A stretch of 64,000 nucleotides of DNA from Trichoplax adhaerens (taxonomy: Eukaryota; Placozoa; Uniplacotomia; Trichoplacea; Trichoplacidae): assembly GCF_000150275.1 (NCBI RefSeq), contig NW_002060944.1, forward strand, positions 6,732,564 to 6,796,563, written 5' to 3'. Below the pieces are notes generated by a model, which saw nothing but the letters and a program-made list of their open reading frames with translations, did not search any database and had not been told where the DNA came from. Shown in pieces: positions 1 to 12,904 of the stretch (the first letter of the stretch is position 1; every line of letters starts with the position of its first letter). A program made the translations under genes and the position numbers.

Positions 1-3000
1 GAGCGATAATATAAATCAAACCGTAGAAATAAGCGATCTGTGGTAAGTTTATCAATGCATTAATTTCATGTATCATGTAAATATGAGAATGTTTCGAATA
101 GTAGATGAAATCGTTATCTATAAGTAATAAATGTATAAAATTGATATTCGCCATCATGTTTCATCTGAAATTATTATATTGTACTCCTATATTTTTAATC
201 CTAAAAATTATGAATATTTTAAAATTAAGCACTAAACTGCTAAAGGTAGAGCATTAATTGTTACTATTTTACCAATTACTGCATCAGTTATCACCTTTTA
301 CGTCTACATTAGGTTTAAATTTTCAAATCTATTGATGAAATCTATATCATAAACTACCAAAAGTAACAATAACCTAATAAATTATAAAAGCACTAAAATA
401 AAAACAAATCATTTACTTCCTAAAATGGTTATAATTAATTATTTTAGATAATGATCTACTTATTTAATAAAATATTATTGAAAAAATTTCCATATCAGCG
501 GAGAGGCCACAGTACCTGCATTTATAAATAAATATTCCCTAAAGATTCGGAAATATTATATAAAAAAAATCACTACTTTGATATACAGTAATCATCCCAC
601 ATTGATAAATTATAGCATAATTATTACATATCTTAGTAAAAGTTATTAACCAACTTACATTTATTAATAACGCTATTGTTAAAATTACATGTAGAGTATT
701 CATATGATGTCTTCCAGCGATTTTCCTTGCCATTTTCGTTTAGTAAATGATTATTATAAATGAATTATTATAGTTGTGCCGCAGCAAGTAATCAATTTCT
801 TTCGAAAATTATCGCAGTAACTAGTGCCTTACAAAAACAATTGAAGAAAAACTGAACATGTCTGTGTGGCGTAACTACCATCTACTATTCATCATATAAT
901 TTAGCTAAAATATTCACAAAATTTATATTCTTTAGGTCAATTGAGAAATATATTCTTTTCCCTATGTAATGACCGAATAATAGTCTTTTACTATAACAAT
1001 TAATTTTTAACAGCTTTATATATAAATCTATTTATCGAGTGTGATGTGATTAATATTACTGTTACAATCGACAAGGAAATTAAAACTACTACAAGAAAAT
1101 TAACACTATGAGCCTGCTATCAGGTTTGTCATCCCATATCTAGCTACAATACGATTCCAAATACTGACGATCATTTTATTTTCAGCACGTTAAAGTAAAC
1201 CACTAGTCTCTCTTAGATAAAATTAAACTTAAACTCGTAAATTTTTAGTTACTAATGCACAGATAATATAAAATTATGTATAGCATCATAGCTAACGATA
1301 TTATGTAAGGAATATCAAAGTATGTTAGTTGGCGAAAGTAAAGAAGCGTTAGTTTACAAAATTCATTTATTGGTAGCTACATGTAAGATTCAACAATTTC
1401 ATAAGGTATAAAAATCATGTCATAAAATTAACCTATGTTTACTAACCTCTAACATGAGATTGAATTGAACTTATATGATTTTCGATAAATCCATAATAAT
1501 AAATTAATAGACACTCGCATAAAAATTAATCTTTTAATTTGAAGATTGTCTTAGCACGGTATAATAATAAAGCATAACTTATTATTGTTTACATTGTTAA
1601 TAAATCACGATTTTATACCATGTCCAAGCTTTGTATAGTCGATAGTGAACGGCTTATTCAATTAAACTACATTCATAACGCAACCTTTTAGAGCATTATA
1701 ATTAAATAATTTTACTATGACGTTAAGGCTAAACAATAAAATTCGAAGCTAAGAGTCAAAAACTACAAAATGAGAAATTAAAAGAATTACAGGAAAGTGA
1801 ATTTTGACGATACACCAATATAATACAGATTAAATACTGACGTTAAAGTAATAAAAAAGTCGAAACAAATCTAATTTTAGCTTGTATTGAATTAATTTTT
1901 GTCACAATTCCAGTAATACTACGGTACGGAGTCTTCCAAATAATAAATAAAAAAGCTTTAATATTAACGTTAAGTAGCGACTAAATTACTGTCACGTTCT
2001 GTAATAGTTACATAATTAGTATGTTAGCTTCTTTCTATATATGGTTAAATATCACGATGTTATCACGTCATGCATATATAGATGTAGTTATGGTACTATA
2101 TTAAGCTTATCTATATATGTATTCTCATGTTGCCATACTTGGCATGATAGTCTATTTGTAATGTCTAAACTAGGGAAACCTTTCTGTTAGTGATGATCTT
2201 GTGATCTACGTTAGTAGATCAAAGGTCACAATAAAGAAAGTATATAAACTCTTCATTTTAACAATAAAGTTAGTTCTTCAACTTAATTACTGGGTCTCCT
2301 TGCTGAGTGCAGATCTAGTACTTGTTACAAAATTTGGAAGTTGTAACAATTACATTTACGCCCTTCATTATAGTCCGACTACAGTTATAATATTTCAATA
2401 TGTTTAAATCTGAGAATTGTAAAAGTTTAAGATTCAACATTAAACTCTTATTAAAAGCGGAGAATTAAAAATAACTCATTTTCATCTCTAATTATATGAT
2501 CGAAGGCTATCATCCATCGTTATTTATACTTAATTTTTTTATTAATATTGATAAGCTTTATCAGGAACATCACTAGCAATCATTATGTGTAGTAATATGT
2601 ATATGCAGTAGCAATATTATATTCTAATAATTTCTCACGGTGTTAGAGGCCACCGTTAAGTATAAATACGTTGCATTGATCGTTGTACAGTTAATAACTT
2701 GCCATTAGGCTATAGATTGTAAAAGTAATTCATTTTCCAGTAAGGGCAAGCGAATTAGTTAGAGGCTTCATTTGTAAGCGAGCTCAAAGTTCAGGTCGCA
2801 TTATCATCACCACTCCCTCGTGTTATATGCGTGCTCTAGTGTATTTTAAAATAGAGCAGAAAGTGATATAAATTTTGGTCTAAGAATATATCGCAGCCAT
2901 GTCATTTATTAGCATTAATTTCCATGTACAGTATATATATATATGTATATATATACTCTGTAGCTGCTCGCGAATATAGATAAAAGGTATAAAAGCGAGT

Positions 3001-3358
3001 TACTGTTTACAATAAAGAGAATTCATTATTTTATCGTCTACGAATGAGGAGAAGATCTCTATCGTTCCTACCGTAAAACTTAAGGAAAAAGCTTATAGTT
3101 ACCACGGGAAATTAATCTTGATACTGTAAGTTACTATATTCTATATGAGCAAAATAGTCAATTATTCCCAAACGGAAAGTATAAGTAGGCATCTATGACG
3201 TCAGTATCAGCATATCAACAGTGAACTGCCAAGTAGAATAATATATTTCAGCACTATTCTGTAAGCAAAATTAGCCAATGCAGAAATTTATAGGTAGTCA
3301 TCGGGTAAGCTCAATTTGGCTGCATACTACCATTTTGTAAGCTATTGACATCAACATA
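1..3358. other. AT-rich non-coding flank
   Basis: No open frame here has recognisable homology or a supported exon structure. The longest frames (64-68 codons) fit chance in DNA of this composition. It holds an AT-rich palindrome at 2930-2957 and a very weak minus-strand two-exon candidate at 495-733, described under findings. I see no RNA gene or mobile element. Confidence 0.6.
2930..2957. repeat. (TA)n palindromic microsatellite
   Basis: A run of alternating T and A is interrupted by one G. The ends AGTATATATA and TATATATACT are reverse complements, so the tract can fold back on itself. This is ordinary low-complexity sequence for an AT-rich genome. Confidence 0.8.
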
Positions 3359-4519
3359 GGAATGTCTAGTCGACATTATAATAGTATATAGCATGTACTT
3401 CAGAAAATGGACGAAAATATCGAGCTATTAATTTACCCATTTCATCATGCATATCCGATGATTGATCACTATTTCAGCATGGAATGCAGAAATGGCTCAT
3501 TTCAAGGGTTAGAAAATAACATTTCGTTATTAATACACGTTTTTACCAAGGTATAAACAACTAAAATCAGGCATCGGCTTTGCCTAGGAATGTACATTAT
3601 AGTCGACAGTATAATAGTATGTAGCATGTACTGCAGAAAATGGACGAAAATATCGAGCTATTAAATTTACCCATTTCATCATGCATATCCGATGATTGAT
3701 CGCTATTTCAGCAAGGAATGCAGAAATGGCTCATTTCATGGATCAGAAATAACATTTTGTTATTAATACAAGTTTTTACCAAGGTACAAACAACTAAAAT
3801 CAGGCATCGACTTTGCTTAGGAATGTACATTATAGTCGACATTATAATAGTATGTAGCATGTACTGCAGAAAATGGACGAAAATATCGAGCTATTAATTT
3901 ACCCATTTCATCATGCATATCCGATGATTGATCACTATTTCAGCATGGAATGCAGAAATGGCTCATTTCAAGGGTTAGAAAATAACATTTCGTTATTAAT
4001 ACAAGTTTTTACCAAGGTACAAACAACTAAAATCAGGCATTGGCTTTGCCTAGGAATGTACATTATAGTCGACAGTATAATAGTATGTAGCATGTACTGC
4101 AGAAAATGGACGAAAATATCGAGCTATTAAATTTACCCATTTCATCATGCATATCCGATGATTGATCGCTATTTCAGCAAGGAATGCAGAAATGGCTCAT
4201 TTCATGGATCAGAAATAACATTTTGTTATTAATACAAGTTTTTACCAAGGTACAAACAACTAAAATCAGGCATCGACTTTGCTTAGGAATGTACATTATA
4301 GTCGACAGTATAATAGTATGTAGCATGTACTGCAGAAAATGGACGAAAATATCGAGCTATTAAATTTACCCATTTCATCATGCATATCCGACGATTGATC
4401 GCTATTTCAGCAAGGAATGCAGAAATGGCTCATTTCTTGGATCAGAAAATAACATTTTGTTATTAATATAAGTTTTTACCAAGGTACAAACAACTAAAAT
4501 CAGGCATCGGCTTTGCCTA
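3359..4519. repeat. Five-copy ~233-bp tandem array with dimeric order
   Basis: Five head-to-tail copies start near 3359, 3587, 3820, 4053 and 4286; the first is about 228 bp and the others about 233 bp. Each carries GTCGAC near its start, the phrase GAAAATGGACGAAAATATCG, and a GGCATCGGCTTTGCC-like end. Copies 1 and 3 share type-A variants (GATCACTATT, CAGCATGGAATG, AAGGGTTAG). Copies 2, 4 and 5 share type-B variants (GATCGCTATT, CAGCAAGGAATG). The order is A-B-A-B-B, a higher-order repeat of about 466 bp. Copies 2 and 4 look identical on reading, so amplification is recent. The array ends about 275 bp before the DPH7 start codon. A short open frame across copies 3-4 is a by-product of the repeat. 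Confidence 0.93.
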
Positions 4520-4793
4520 TACTGTACTATATATTTTTACCACCTGATTGAACATGTATAGTCATTTTTGCACAAGTTAAGACGATCATCCCAGTTCATT
4601 CTCCTTTTACTGTATACGGTGATATATGCAAGAGGATACTGTATGATACAGTCATTCTGTATGACCCCTTTCACTGAACTATTGCGTTTATAGAGTTGTA
4701 CTGAAATCACTCCATGAAGCTGCAGCAGCCCTCGGCCGCAAATACTTTGTTTATAGTCTAACTTTCGATCATCTAACGATAAGTTTATGTTTT
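4520..4793 (+). promoter_or_regulatory. Putative DPH7 promoter and 5' leader
   Basis: This short interval lies between the tandem array and the DPH7 start codon, so the core promoter and leader should be here. I see no convincing TATA box in a sensible position. A GC-richer patch at about 4719-4741 (CTGCAGCAGCCCTCGGCCGC) stands out from the AT-rich surroundings and lies inside a small upstream open frame. The role is inferred from position only. Confidence 0.4.
4714..4761 (+). other. Candidate upstream ORF of DPH7 (15 codons)
   Basis: ATG at 4714 opens a 15-codon frame ending in TAA at 4759-4761, 32 nt before the main start. A second ATG at 4786, in poor context (T at -3), opens an out-of-frame 17-codon frame that runs over the DPH7 start and stops at about 4839. 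If transcription begins upstream of 4714, both could lower translation of the main frame. Transcription start is not visible from sequence. Confidence 0.3.
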
Positions 4794-7427
4794 ATGGACT
4801 CAACTTGGTATCCATTGCAGCAAATAGACACCGAATATAGTGCTGATAGTGTTGAATGGTGTCCTCATCAAGCATTCGATGACGTGGTTGTGTGTGGCAC
4901 TTACCAATTAGCTCAGAATGATGGTGGAACAAATTCGCGCTTAGGTCGTGTGTTATTATATCAATTGCAAGATGATCAATATTGGATCGAGCACAGCAGA
5001 ATAAATACTCCAGCAATTTTAGATATGAAATGGTAATTTAATCCTATTGATATAATTATAAATGTGCACTGAAGTCTCCATTTCTACTCAGTACTCCTAT
5101 TTGTGTATGTGTAGTGCTGGCACGAAATGAAATTAACCTTAAGATTGTACTGCTGTAAACTCAAGGTGCTACTGTAGGGAAAACACGTTGTAGGGCAATT
5201 TCAGATGAATAATGTTTGTATAGCTACAATTTGAATAGTACAAGGCTGTAACCATGTTCGTAAGTTAATAGTATTCTACCGTAAACTGATCGTTTTCGTA
5301 AAATCTTTCATTATTGAAGGCTAGCTGGTAATCGATTTTATACGCAATTACAAGCTCTGCACTATGTGCATTAAGTTGTTTTGCCCAGTTTTGTAAAATG
5401 AGTGTTGTCATTTTGACTAGATAGCGGTAAAATATGAACGTAAGATAAGGCTTGAATGTCATTTCAATCAATTATTATAGTAAAATGTCTGGAAAAAATA
5501 GTGTAACAGAACTTCAACTTCTTGTAAACTGTTATCAAGGAATGTCTACCTTCAGGGGTAAAGCTGTCTAACTTCTTGTCACAAAATTTTACGATTTATA
5601 CGTAATCCTACAATTGAACTTGCAATTTGGACTGTCTTCGTATTATCTAGTAACTTTAAAGCTAACTTTTTTTTTGGGGGGGGGGGGGGAGAGAGGCTGC
5701 ACGATAAACAAAATTCAAAGCGTTTATAATAGCTAACTGTAAGCCTACCATCGTTTCATTGTACTCCCTTTAGGTGCTGCCAGCAAAATTTACCTGTGAT
5801 TGCTTTAGCGGATGCCGCTGGATGCGCTTCACTCTATTCTATTGCTGACGATGAAGGAAAAATCGGAGTTAGCCGTAAAAATAATCTATAACTAAACTTT
5901 TGTTCGATCTCTAATAGTAGCATAGTACGGAGGTATATTAGATATTTTATACCAATCCAGCTCGGTACTTCAGTATAACGGGTAATAATTAACCTTAAAT
6001 ACATGTATATTATCATGAAATATTTCATTTTACGGCTTTAATGTAGTTAAATCTTTTAAATTCTTGCTGCTTCGATTCGTCAGCTTTGGCTCTATCATTA
6101 GATTGGTCTTCGCGATGCAAGTATGTTAATATATTAATAAGCTACTATTAAATGCGTCAACCATGAATTATGTGCGACCATAACAGATTACATGATAAAC
6201 AGATACTAGATCTTTTGCACGAATGTAATACGCTTATACCTACCTACTCAAGGAATGCTAAAGTTTAGAACTTGAATAATCCATGACTTGTTGATGATAC
6301 TTACCGCATACAGTGTTACAGTATCTTGACTAAGATTGTTTACTACTAAAAATTCTAACAAGCTTTGGTTCTGAATATCCATCAATGATAAGAAGTTAAT
6401 TTTTAACGTGCTTATTATATAATTTTATTCATAAAGTGCAGATCGATTGGCTGTTAGTGATTCTACAGGGAAACTAAATATATTTCAAGCTGGTTCTGGT
6501 TCCTCATTAACTGCAGATCGGCGATGGTTAGCTCATGATTATGAAGCTTGGATAATTGCATTTGATCGATGGAATGATAACATTGTATATTCAGGTAGGT
6601 TAAAGTTTGCATTATCCACATTACATAAATAATTTCTAATTTATGCACAGAGGGTAAAATAAGCTAGCACTATTGTACATTAAGGTGGTGATGATTGCAA
6701 GCTAAAAGGATGGGATCTTCGGACAGAATGTTCAAGTGCAGTATTTACTAGCAAGCGGTTAGTGATTGAAAACAATAAGCTCACCTGATGACCTAAAATC
6801 ATCAATGTTTTTATCTATTTTAGTCATTCTATGGGCGTTTGTAGCATTCACTGTAATCCACATAAAGATTTTATCATCGCAACCGGAAGGTAATACCATT
6901 TTAACATCTATGTTATATATATTCACCCAATAATAACAATTCTTTTAACTACATTCCACTCTAGCTATGATGAAAATATTTTCATATGGGATAGTCGCCA
7001 TATGACTAAACCATTGAGCCGTATTGAAGTTGGGGGTGGTGTGTGGAGACTGAAATGGAATCCGAATATACCCGATATTTTACTTGCAGCATGTATGCAT
7101 AATGGCTTTTCCATTATCAGTTTAGAAAATTATGACGGTAAACTTTGTTGAATTATTTGTCTTGAATGTACTAAAATCTGTGTAAAATAACTTCCTTTTA
7201 TTTCTAAAACGCGTCCTGGAATTATAGAACCTACGATTGTTGTTTCATATAAAGAACATAGCTCCTTAGCTTACGGTTGCGACTGGAAAGTAATGAAAGA
7301 AAAATCTGATCAAGAGCAATCGCCAAAGCCTTCTAATGAGCTAAAATGTGATCAACTTGTTGCATCATGCTCGTTTTACGATCATTCTCTTCATCTATGG
7401 TACTGGAGGACTGGCGTAAATTTGTAA
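4794..7427 (+). CDS. DPH7: Diphthine methyltransferase homologue (DPH7/WDR85), 8 exons, 348 aa
   Basis: WD40-repeat protein of diphthamide synthesis on elongation factor 2. In the known family it hydrolyses the diphthine methyl ester between the DPH5 and DPH6 steps, in the cytosol. Exons: 4794-5032, 5774-5874, 6084-6120, 6437-6594, 6685-6757, 6824-6889, 6965-7137, 7228-7427. All are GT-AG and the phases close exactly (1047 nt). Family motifs in order: TPAILDMKW (~72-80), LALSLDWSS (~115-123), DSTGKL then AHDYEAWIIAFDRW (exon 4), YSGGDD (~176), ATGSYDENIFIWDSR (~222-236), GGGVWRLKWNP (~245), AACMHNGF, and ASCSFYDHSLHLW near the C-terminus. The start is the first in-frame ATG before MDSTWYPLQQ. 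The acceptor at 6437 (AAAG|TGC) was chosen because the nearby CAG breaks the frame. At 348 aa it is shorter than human DPH7 (about 450), mainly because the last exon lacks the long variable insert. An AATAAA follows the stop. Confidence 0.93.
5667..5689. repeat. T9-G14 homopolymer tract in DPH7 intron 1
   Basis: Nine T are followed directly by fourteen G, then GAGAGAGG. This is the longest G run I noticed in the window and lies about 85 bp before the exon 2 acceptor. Long G runs are rare in such AT-rich DNA and can form quadruplexes; length error in sequencing is also likely here. Confidence 0.9.
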
Positions 7428-8854
7428 AGCTTGCGAAAATTTTAAATGAATTCTATTCAAAGCATACATACTCGAAAAGTTGTCCACTCAAACATGGTAA
7501 TAATTCGATAATGATTTCAATAATGTGCTATTGGGACTTTACTTTTTCGTTTCGATCAGTGCTTTGCACTCTCTTTGTAAATAAAGAATTTTATGATACC
7601 GCTTGACTGAAAATTTGTTTACAATATTCTACCTGTTGATGAGTATTAGCATCATACAGTATATATCTTTGCTATGTGTATCCTAAGAACTGATTCAGAG
7701 TATAACCGTACTTTAAGTGTAGTTTGTAGAAAGTGCTTTCATGCTCAATATATTATGGATGCTTTTTTAAGCCTTGTACTTTTTAAATACTTAAAATTGG
7801 TCTATAGTAAAGTTTCTCGACTTTGGTCGTTAATTTAAAAACGGTAGATGTAGCCAATTCTGTACTAGTAAAGTAAATATTTCAGAACTTTGCAACGTAA
7901 AATCCTTTGAAATGACCCTTGCCCGGATTTTCTGTTTACTATATGTAATATAGTCAAAGAGTCATTTTATAATAATTAATACAGATTAAATTAAATGAAT
8001 GAGTGAGTACGTGACCAAAATCCACGGCAAATTTGCAAACTATTATTCACTCCTTAACTCAAAATAAATTTTTTAAACAAATGCAGTACATAATTAGTTA
8101 ATTATTAGATTTTTAAAGCGAATTTTTAGTATGTATACTATGGAAATAACTTTCTCCTTTTTTATCATTACTGGTAACAGTAATATAAATTAAAAGTTCG
8201 CTTTTACGCGGCTTTAGCATAGCTAAAGATTGCAGTATTTTCGCCTTCTCTTAAGAAAAAGATTTTAAATTTACATTAAAGTATGATCGCTTCCAGTTGC
8301 TTTACTAATAGTCATCAATTACAATTAGTAAACTATTTCCTTCTACTTATAGTTATGGCTAAAAATAGATTTGACAGCAGAAAATTATTTTAATAGTTTC
8401 ATTTGCGTATTTAAATCAATTAATGTGTAACTGTTTAGAAGATTCTCCTATTGATGAGGAATGGCCCAACTGCATAATTATTCTACGTAATCCATTAAAA
8501 ATAAGTTATTTGTGCAGTAATTCCGATTTCTAGAAAGTTAGAAAACGCATCTTCCTCTTTTCATTTAAGCATAAAGTTGAGAATTTCTGTTCAATGCTCT
8601 GCAATTGTAACTAACTATAGCTTCTTCCTGTTTCCACGCTATGGTTTTGCTATTTTAAGAAAAGTAGTAATCATGATACGAGTATATTCTTCACAGGATG
8701 CAATTGACCTTCTGGAAATGCTAATTCTTATGAAGATGTTGGATACAAATTGATTTAGTTTTCCTCGTCTATTTTGTTTTTAATAGAATTAGACCGAAAC
8801 CTGTGCTGATAATTAAGAAAATTTCTTATGATATAGATTGAGAGAATAATTAAT
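7428..8854. other. DPH7 3' flank, start of gene desert
   Basis: It contains the likely DPH7 3' UTR and poly(A) signal, then AT-rich sequence with no supported exon. The 79-codon plus-strand frame starting at 7367 overlaps the last DPH7 exon in another frame and is a shadow. Confidence 0.6.
7580..7585 (+). terminator. Poly(A) signal AATAAA of DPH7
   Basis: Canonical AATAAA about 153 nt after the DPH7 stop codon. It is the first canonical hexamer I noticed in this 3' flank, and the distance suits a short 3' UTR. Cleavage position is not visible. Confidence 0.5.
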
Positions 8855-9320
8855 AAAAATAGCTCTTGCGGTTTATTGTTAATAGAGTTCAATCAGTAGC
8901 TGTATGATATTCTTCTTATGGCGGTAGATTGAAAAGGACAATTAAAGGAAGCTCTTGCTGCTTATTGCTATCAGAGTTGAATTGAGAGCTGGATGATGTC
9001 TTTTTACTTACGATAGACCATTGAAAAAGATAATTCCAAAAAATTCTTGAAGTTTATTATTAATAGAATTCAGTCGGAAGCTAGATTGATATTTTTTACA
9101 TATGGTAATTGATTGAAAAGGGTAGTTAAAGTATGCTCTTGCAGCTTAACGTTAATAGAGTTAAAACTTAAAAGTCGGGGATCATAATTTCATTTCTTAG
9201 GTGATAGACTAATAGTGCAAGCTGTTACAGCTTATTGTTGATAGAGTCAAAATTGGAAGTTGGGATAAGATTTTTCCATAGGATAATAGAAGTCATCTCT
9301 TGCAAATCTACACTAATGGA
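8855..9320. repeat. Diverged ~90-bp tandem array, about six copies
   Basis: The phrase GCTCTTGC...TTATTGTTAATAGAGTT recurs in altered form near 8862, 8951, 9042, 9135, 9221 and 9296. It is followed each time by an AAGCTGGATGAT-like stretch and a GGTAGATTGAAAAGG-like stretch. Spacing is 75-93 bp. Copies differ at many positions, so the array is old. Confidence 0.75.
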
Positions 9321-12300
9321 GGTGAAAAACGACCCCTTTATGGGGTTATTTTCTAATCGTGTATCCATAATATAGTTTCGTAATATCTTTAACATTGCCA
9401 TTGAAGTTCTAACAGAGTTTGAAAATTAGGGAACTGGATTAACCCCTCTAATTAACTACCAAGAGAATTAAAAAATGAGGCACCATGGGAGATTCTAATC
9501 ATATCTATAACAATGGCAAGATCGTATTCTCATCATTCTATTCCTTCAATTTCTAACAAAATATAGGGTAGCGAAAATCTTACTTGCAAAAATGAGAGAA
9601 TTATGGTTTCAATTCAAAGCTAATTTATCTTGCTTCCTCTCTGCCTTGGTATAATTTGAAATTGAACAACCATCTTGATAAGAAAATTGATTGCTTCGAA
9701 CTTCCTTCTATAGCAAATACACATAGAGCTAAGTTTATATAGACTCCAACGAAAGCAGTACGATTGAAACTGGCTGTCTTTAGACAATATTCATGGACTA
9801 AGATCTGAATAATGAATACATATAGATACAATTTGCTTCCATGTGAATACATTTAAACACAGTTCATGCCAACTCTGAAAATTGAAAGGATTAACGGTCC
9901 ATTCCAGTCTTCAAATCCAATTCCATTCAAATCTATGTCTATTCTGGGAATCCACTTTTACTGCAAATACTTTAGGTTTGACATGATCATTCGATCTTAT
10001 CAAGGTAGCACAGACACTAAATAGGTAACAGGGTATGATCAAAAATAGCTATAAGCTATTAGGGTTCATTAATTGAAATCAATTAGTATTTGAATTATTA
10101 ATAACAATGCAATCTTCCTTTCAAACCCAATTAAAATTCGACTTATACTCATTCTTAATTCGAAGATCTGGTTGATGATCATGAACTATGACTTGACAAT
10201 AAGAATGCATGTAAATCTTAGTAGATAAATTTCGAATTGAAAATAATTTTCAATTCTATCAACCTTCGCTACTGAAGGGGAGAAAAAGGTGTTAAATAGG
10301 AAGGAAAATTTTAACTTGTCTTGAACTCAAGAGCTGAATTAACAAAATCAATTTATAATTCATAAGGATGATGGAAAGTACTTTTATTTTAACATTGGGT
10401 AAACTATTATTAATAAATTATTAATAATGCAAATGTATTGCCTTTTTATAATAACATTCTACTTTACAACTAAAACAACTAAGCCAATGAAGGAGGAATT
10501 TTATTTGGCCTATTAACCATGTACTTCCGGCATCGGTTGAGGCAAGAGTCATCATCAAACTACTTTCCTTTTTAATTTAATCTATCAAAATTTCAATGCC
10601 GTTTAAAATGGACTGTAATATATTTCTTAGCACATAACAAGAAGATCAGTAAATAGGATGGCAGTAATATAGCTCCGATTGCCTTATTCTTAAGGGTTAG
10701 CTTTTATTCTACCTCCAGCGTACGCAAAAGCGGTTGGTTACGCCATCTACAATTGTGTGTCATAAATATTACACGGATTACTTGGTCGATTTAATGATAC
10801 AATTTTAAAGTTCTTTTTAATCTACAGTTGAGCAACTAACAATCTATGTAGGCTAAAAGCGGTATCAGCTAGATGGTAATAGACAAATTTTACTTTGCAA
10901 GAAAAATTTGTCCAAGGGACGAATTCAAATACTGTAAAATCGACTATAGTCTGATTCTAGACCTCTCTTTTTATCATTTTAAAGCGGTACAGTTGTGCAA
11001 AAAGTGGTTTATTATCTATAATTAGATTAAGTATACAGTAAGTAAGGATTAAATAATTGCTCTTGATATGTATTCAAGGTGATAGATGGTTTAGAACAGA
11101 GGATTGTTTAGCAGTATCATGAATACGCCATATTCCTGCTCAAGGGGGGCTTTAATAGTATTATGGTCGATTGGCTATTTTTAAATTAATCATTTTTTCT
11201 GTTACACTCAATTCAAAGTCAATAACTAGCTATCATAGTAGTTTTAGAAATTGCATACTGAATGGCATTTTTATAAAATTGACAAATGGAGTGTAGAGAA
11301 TAGCATAGAATGACAGTCAAATAGGGTCTAAATTTCTTATTATATAATTATAAATTTTTTCAAGAACATGCTTCTTTAAAAAATGGGAGATTGTCTCCGT
11401 ATTGTTCAAGATATCTTATGCATAAACTAGTTGTTACGGTGTTGGCTTGTTATTAGGATAGTTTAATAAGTAAAGTAGTAGTTAGTATGGAGAATATCCA
11501 TATTTGTAGTGCTAGGTAAGATAAGTAATGCCTAAGGTGGATGTTGTTTGGGATAGCTCATTACATATTTGATATTGATTGTTATTGAGTGATAGATAGC
11601 AGCAAGATGATTCAAGTTCTAGTTGATGATAGTTGAATTAGACAACCTACAAGCTTAGATTAAGATTAAGTATGAGTAAGAGATTCAAAATATTTACTGA
11701 TAGAAAAACTATGTAAAGAACATCTCAGTTCGAGATGTTACTCCTAGTAAGGTATAATAATAATACTGTTGTTGTTTACAAGTTAGATGGTTCCTATAAA
11801 AACGGGAACATTTGAGTTGAGTGGTGTGGTAAAAAGTTGTAGATGTATCTTTGCTAATAAAAGTTTCATCTTTACAGTATTTTGCTGTGTGAGTTTAACG
11901 TTAAGTAAAAGGGCGTTTAAGTCAGTAGCTGCTTATAGACTTTTACTGTACGTTACCTTGTCGCAGAAGTGAAATTGTGACACTAGTTTAATTTAGTTAA
12001 AAGCTTCAAAATTGATAGAAAAATAACTTATAATGATAGTAAGTACAGAAGCTGCAGCTTAAAGATCCATGTTTCCCCTTAATATTGCTGCTTATGAAGT
12101 TCAATTCCTTAAACAAGGGCAGAGAATTAATTTTGGTCATAGTAAAGTGGCGTGAAAATGTAAAACTCCAAGTTCTTACCATCAAAGTAAAAATTTCCAT
12201 CGATTTACTCTCATTTCATAGAAAAATCATATTCCCAAGTACTGTAGATCATTATACAGACACCTTTTTACTAGCCCGAAGCATTTTATACTGTAGTAAT

Positions 12301-12904
12301 ATAACATGCAGAAGTGCTCAATCCAAGGAATAAATGGAAGTAAATACTAAGCTGCGGTACTGTGCAAAATTTGTAACTACTACAGAAGTATGTTATATGA
12401 TACTCGTACTGTCTAATCTAATTAGCAAATAAATTTATGAAAATAATTGTAATAAGACAGAGTTGTGTGTAATAAAAGACTGAAATGGAGTTCTTTATAC
12501 TATAGTCTTTTAGTAAGAAAATAGGTTTAGTTTATGACAGAAATAGCATAGAAAATAATAGTATTCGCAATCTTTTCTTCGTTTTTTCTAAGGTTCTATA
12601 TAAATTGCTATCCAGAAGTTTATTTATTGTTGCAAGTCTCAAGTCCATGTAGACTTAGGAAATAGTGTACTTAGAAATCTCTTATAAGTGTACTATGTGA
12701 ACAGTTCCCGACCATTAAGATATTCTATATCCAACGTCTTAGGTTCCGGAAATGTTACCAGTAATAAGAAACAACAGTATTATTTTAATGTAGTATTAAT
12801 AATCATACTGTTCTTGAAGATTAAGGTAAATTAATGATAGGCGTTCTAAGCTTAAATGAATGATTGTACTAGTAATTGCATATCAATAGAAAATGTTTAT
12901 ATAC
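9321..12904. other. Gene-desert segment, no supported gene
   Basis: AT-rich, with frequent stops in all frames. The frames at 9625-9852 (-), 11787-11972 (+), 12006-12200 (-) and 12085-12333 (+) have no recognisable domain, and the last two overlap on opposite strands. A perfect 10-bp hairpin with a 3-nt loop sits at 10234-10256. Nothing else identified. Confidence 0.5.

Noticed and set aside
3873-4130. 85-codon plus-strand open frame
   Set aside because: It lies wholly inside the ~233-bp tandem array and crosses two repeat copies; the other copies break the frame. A by-product of the repeat.
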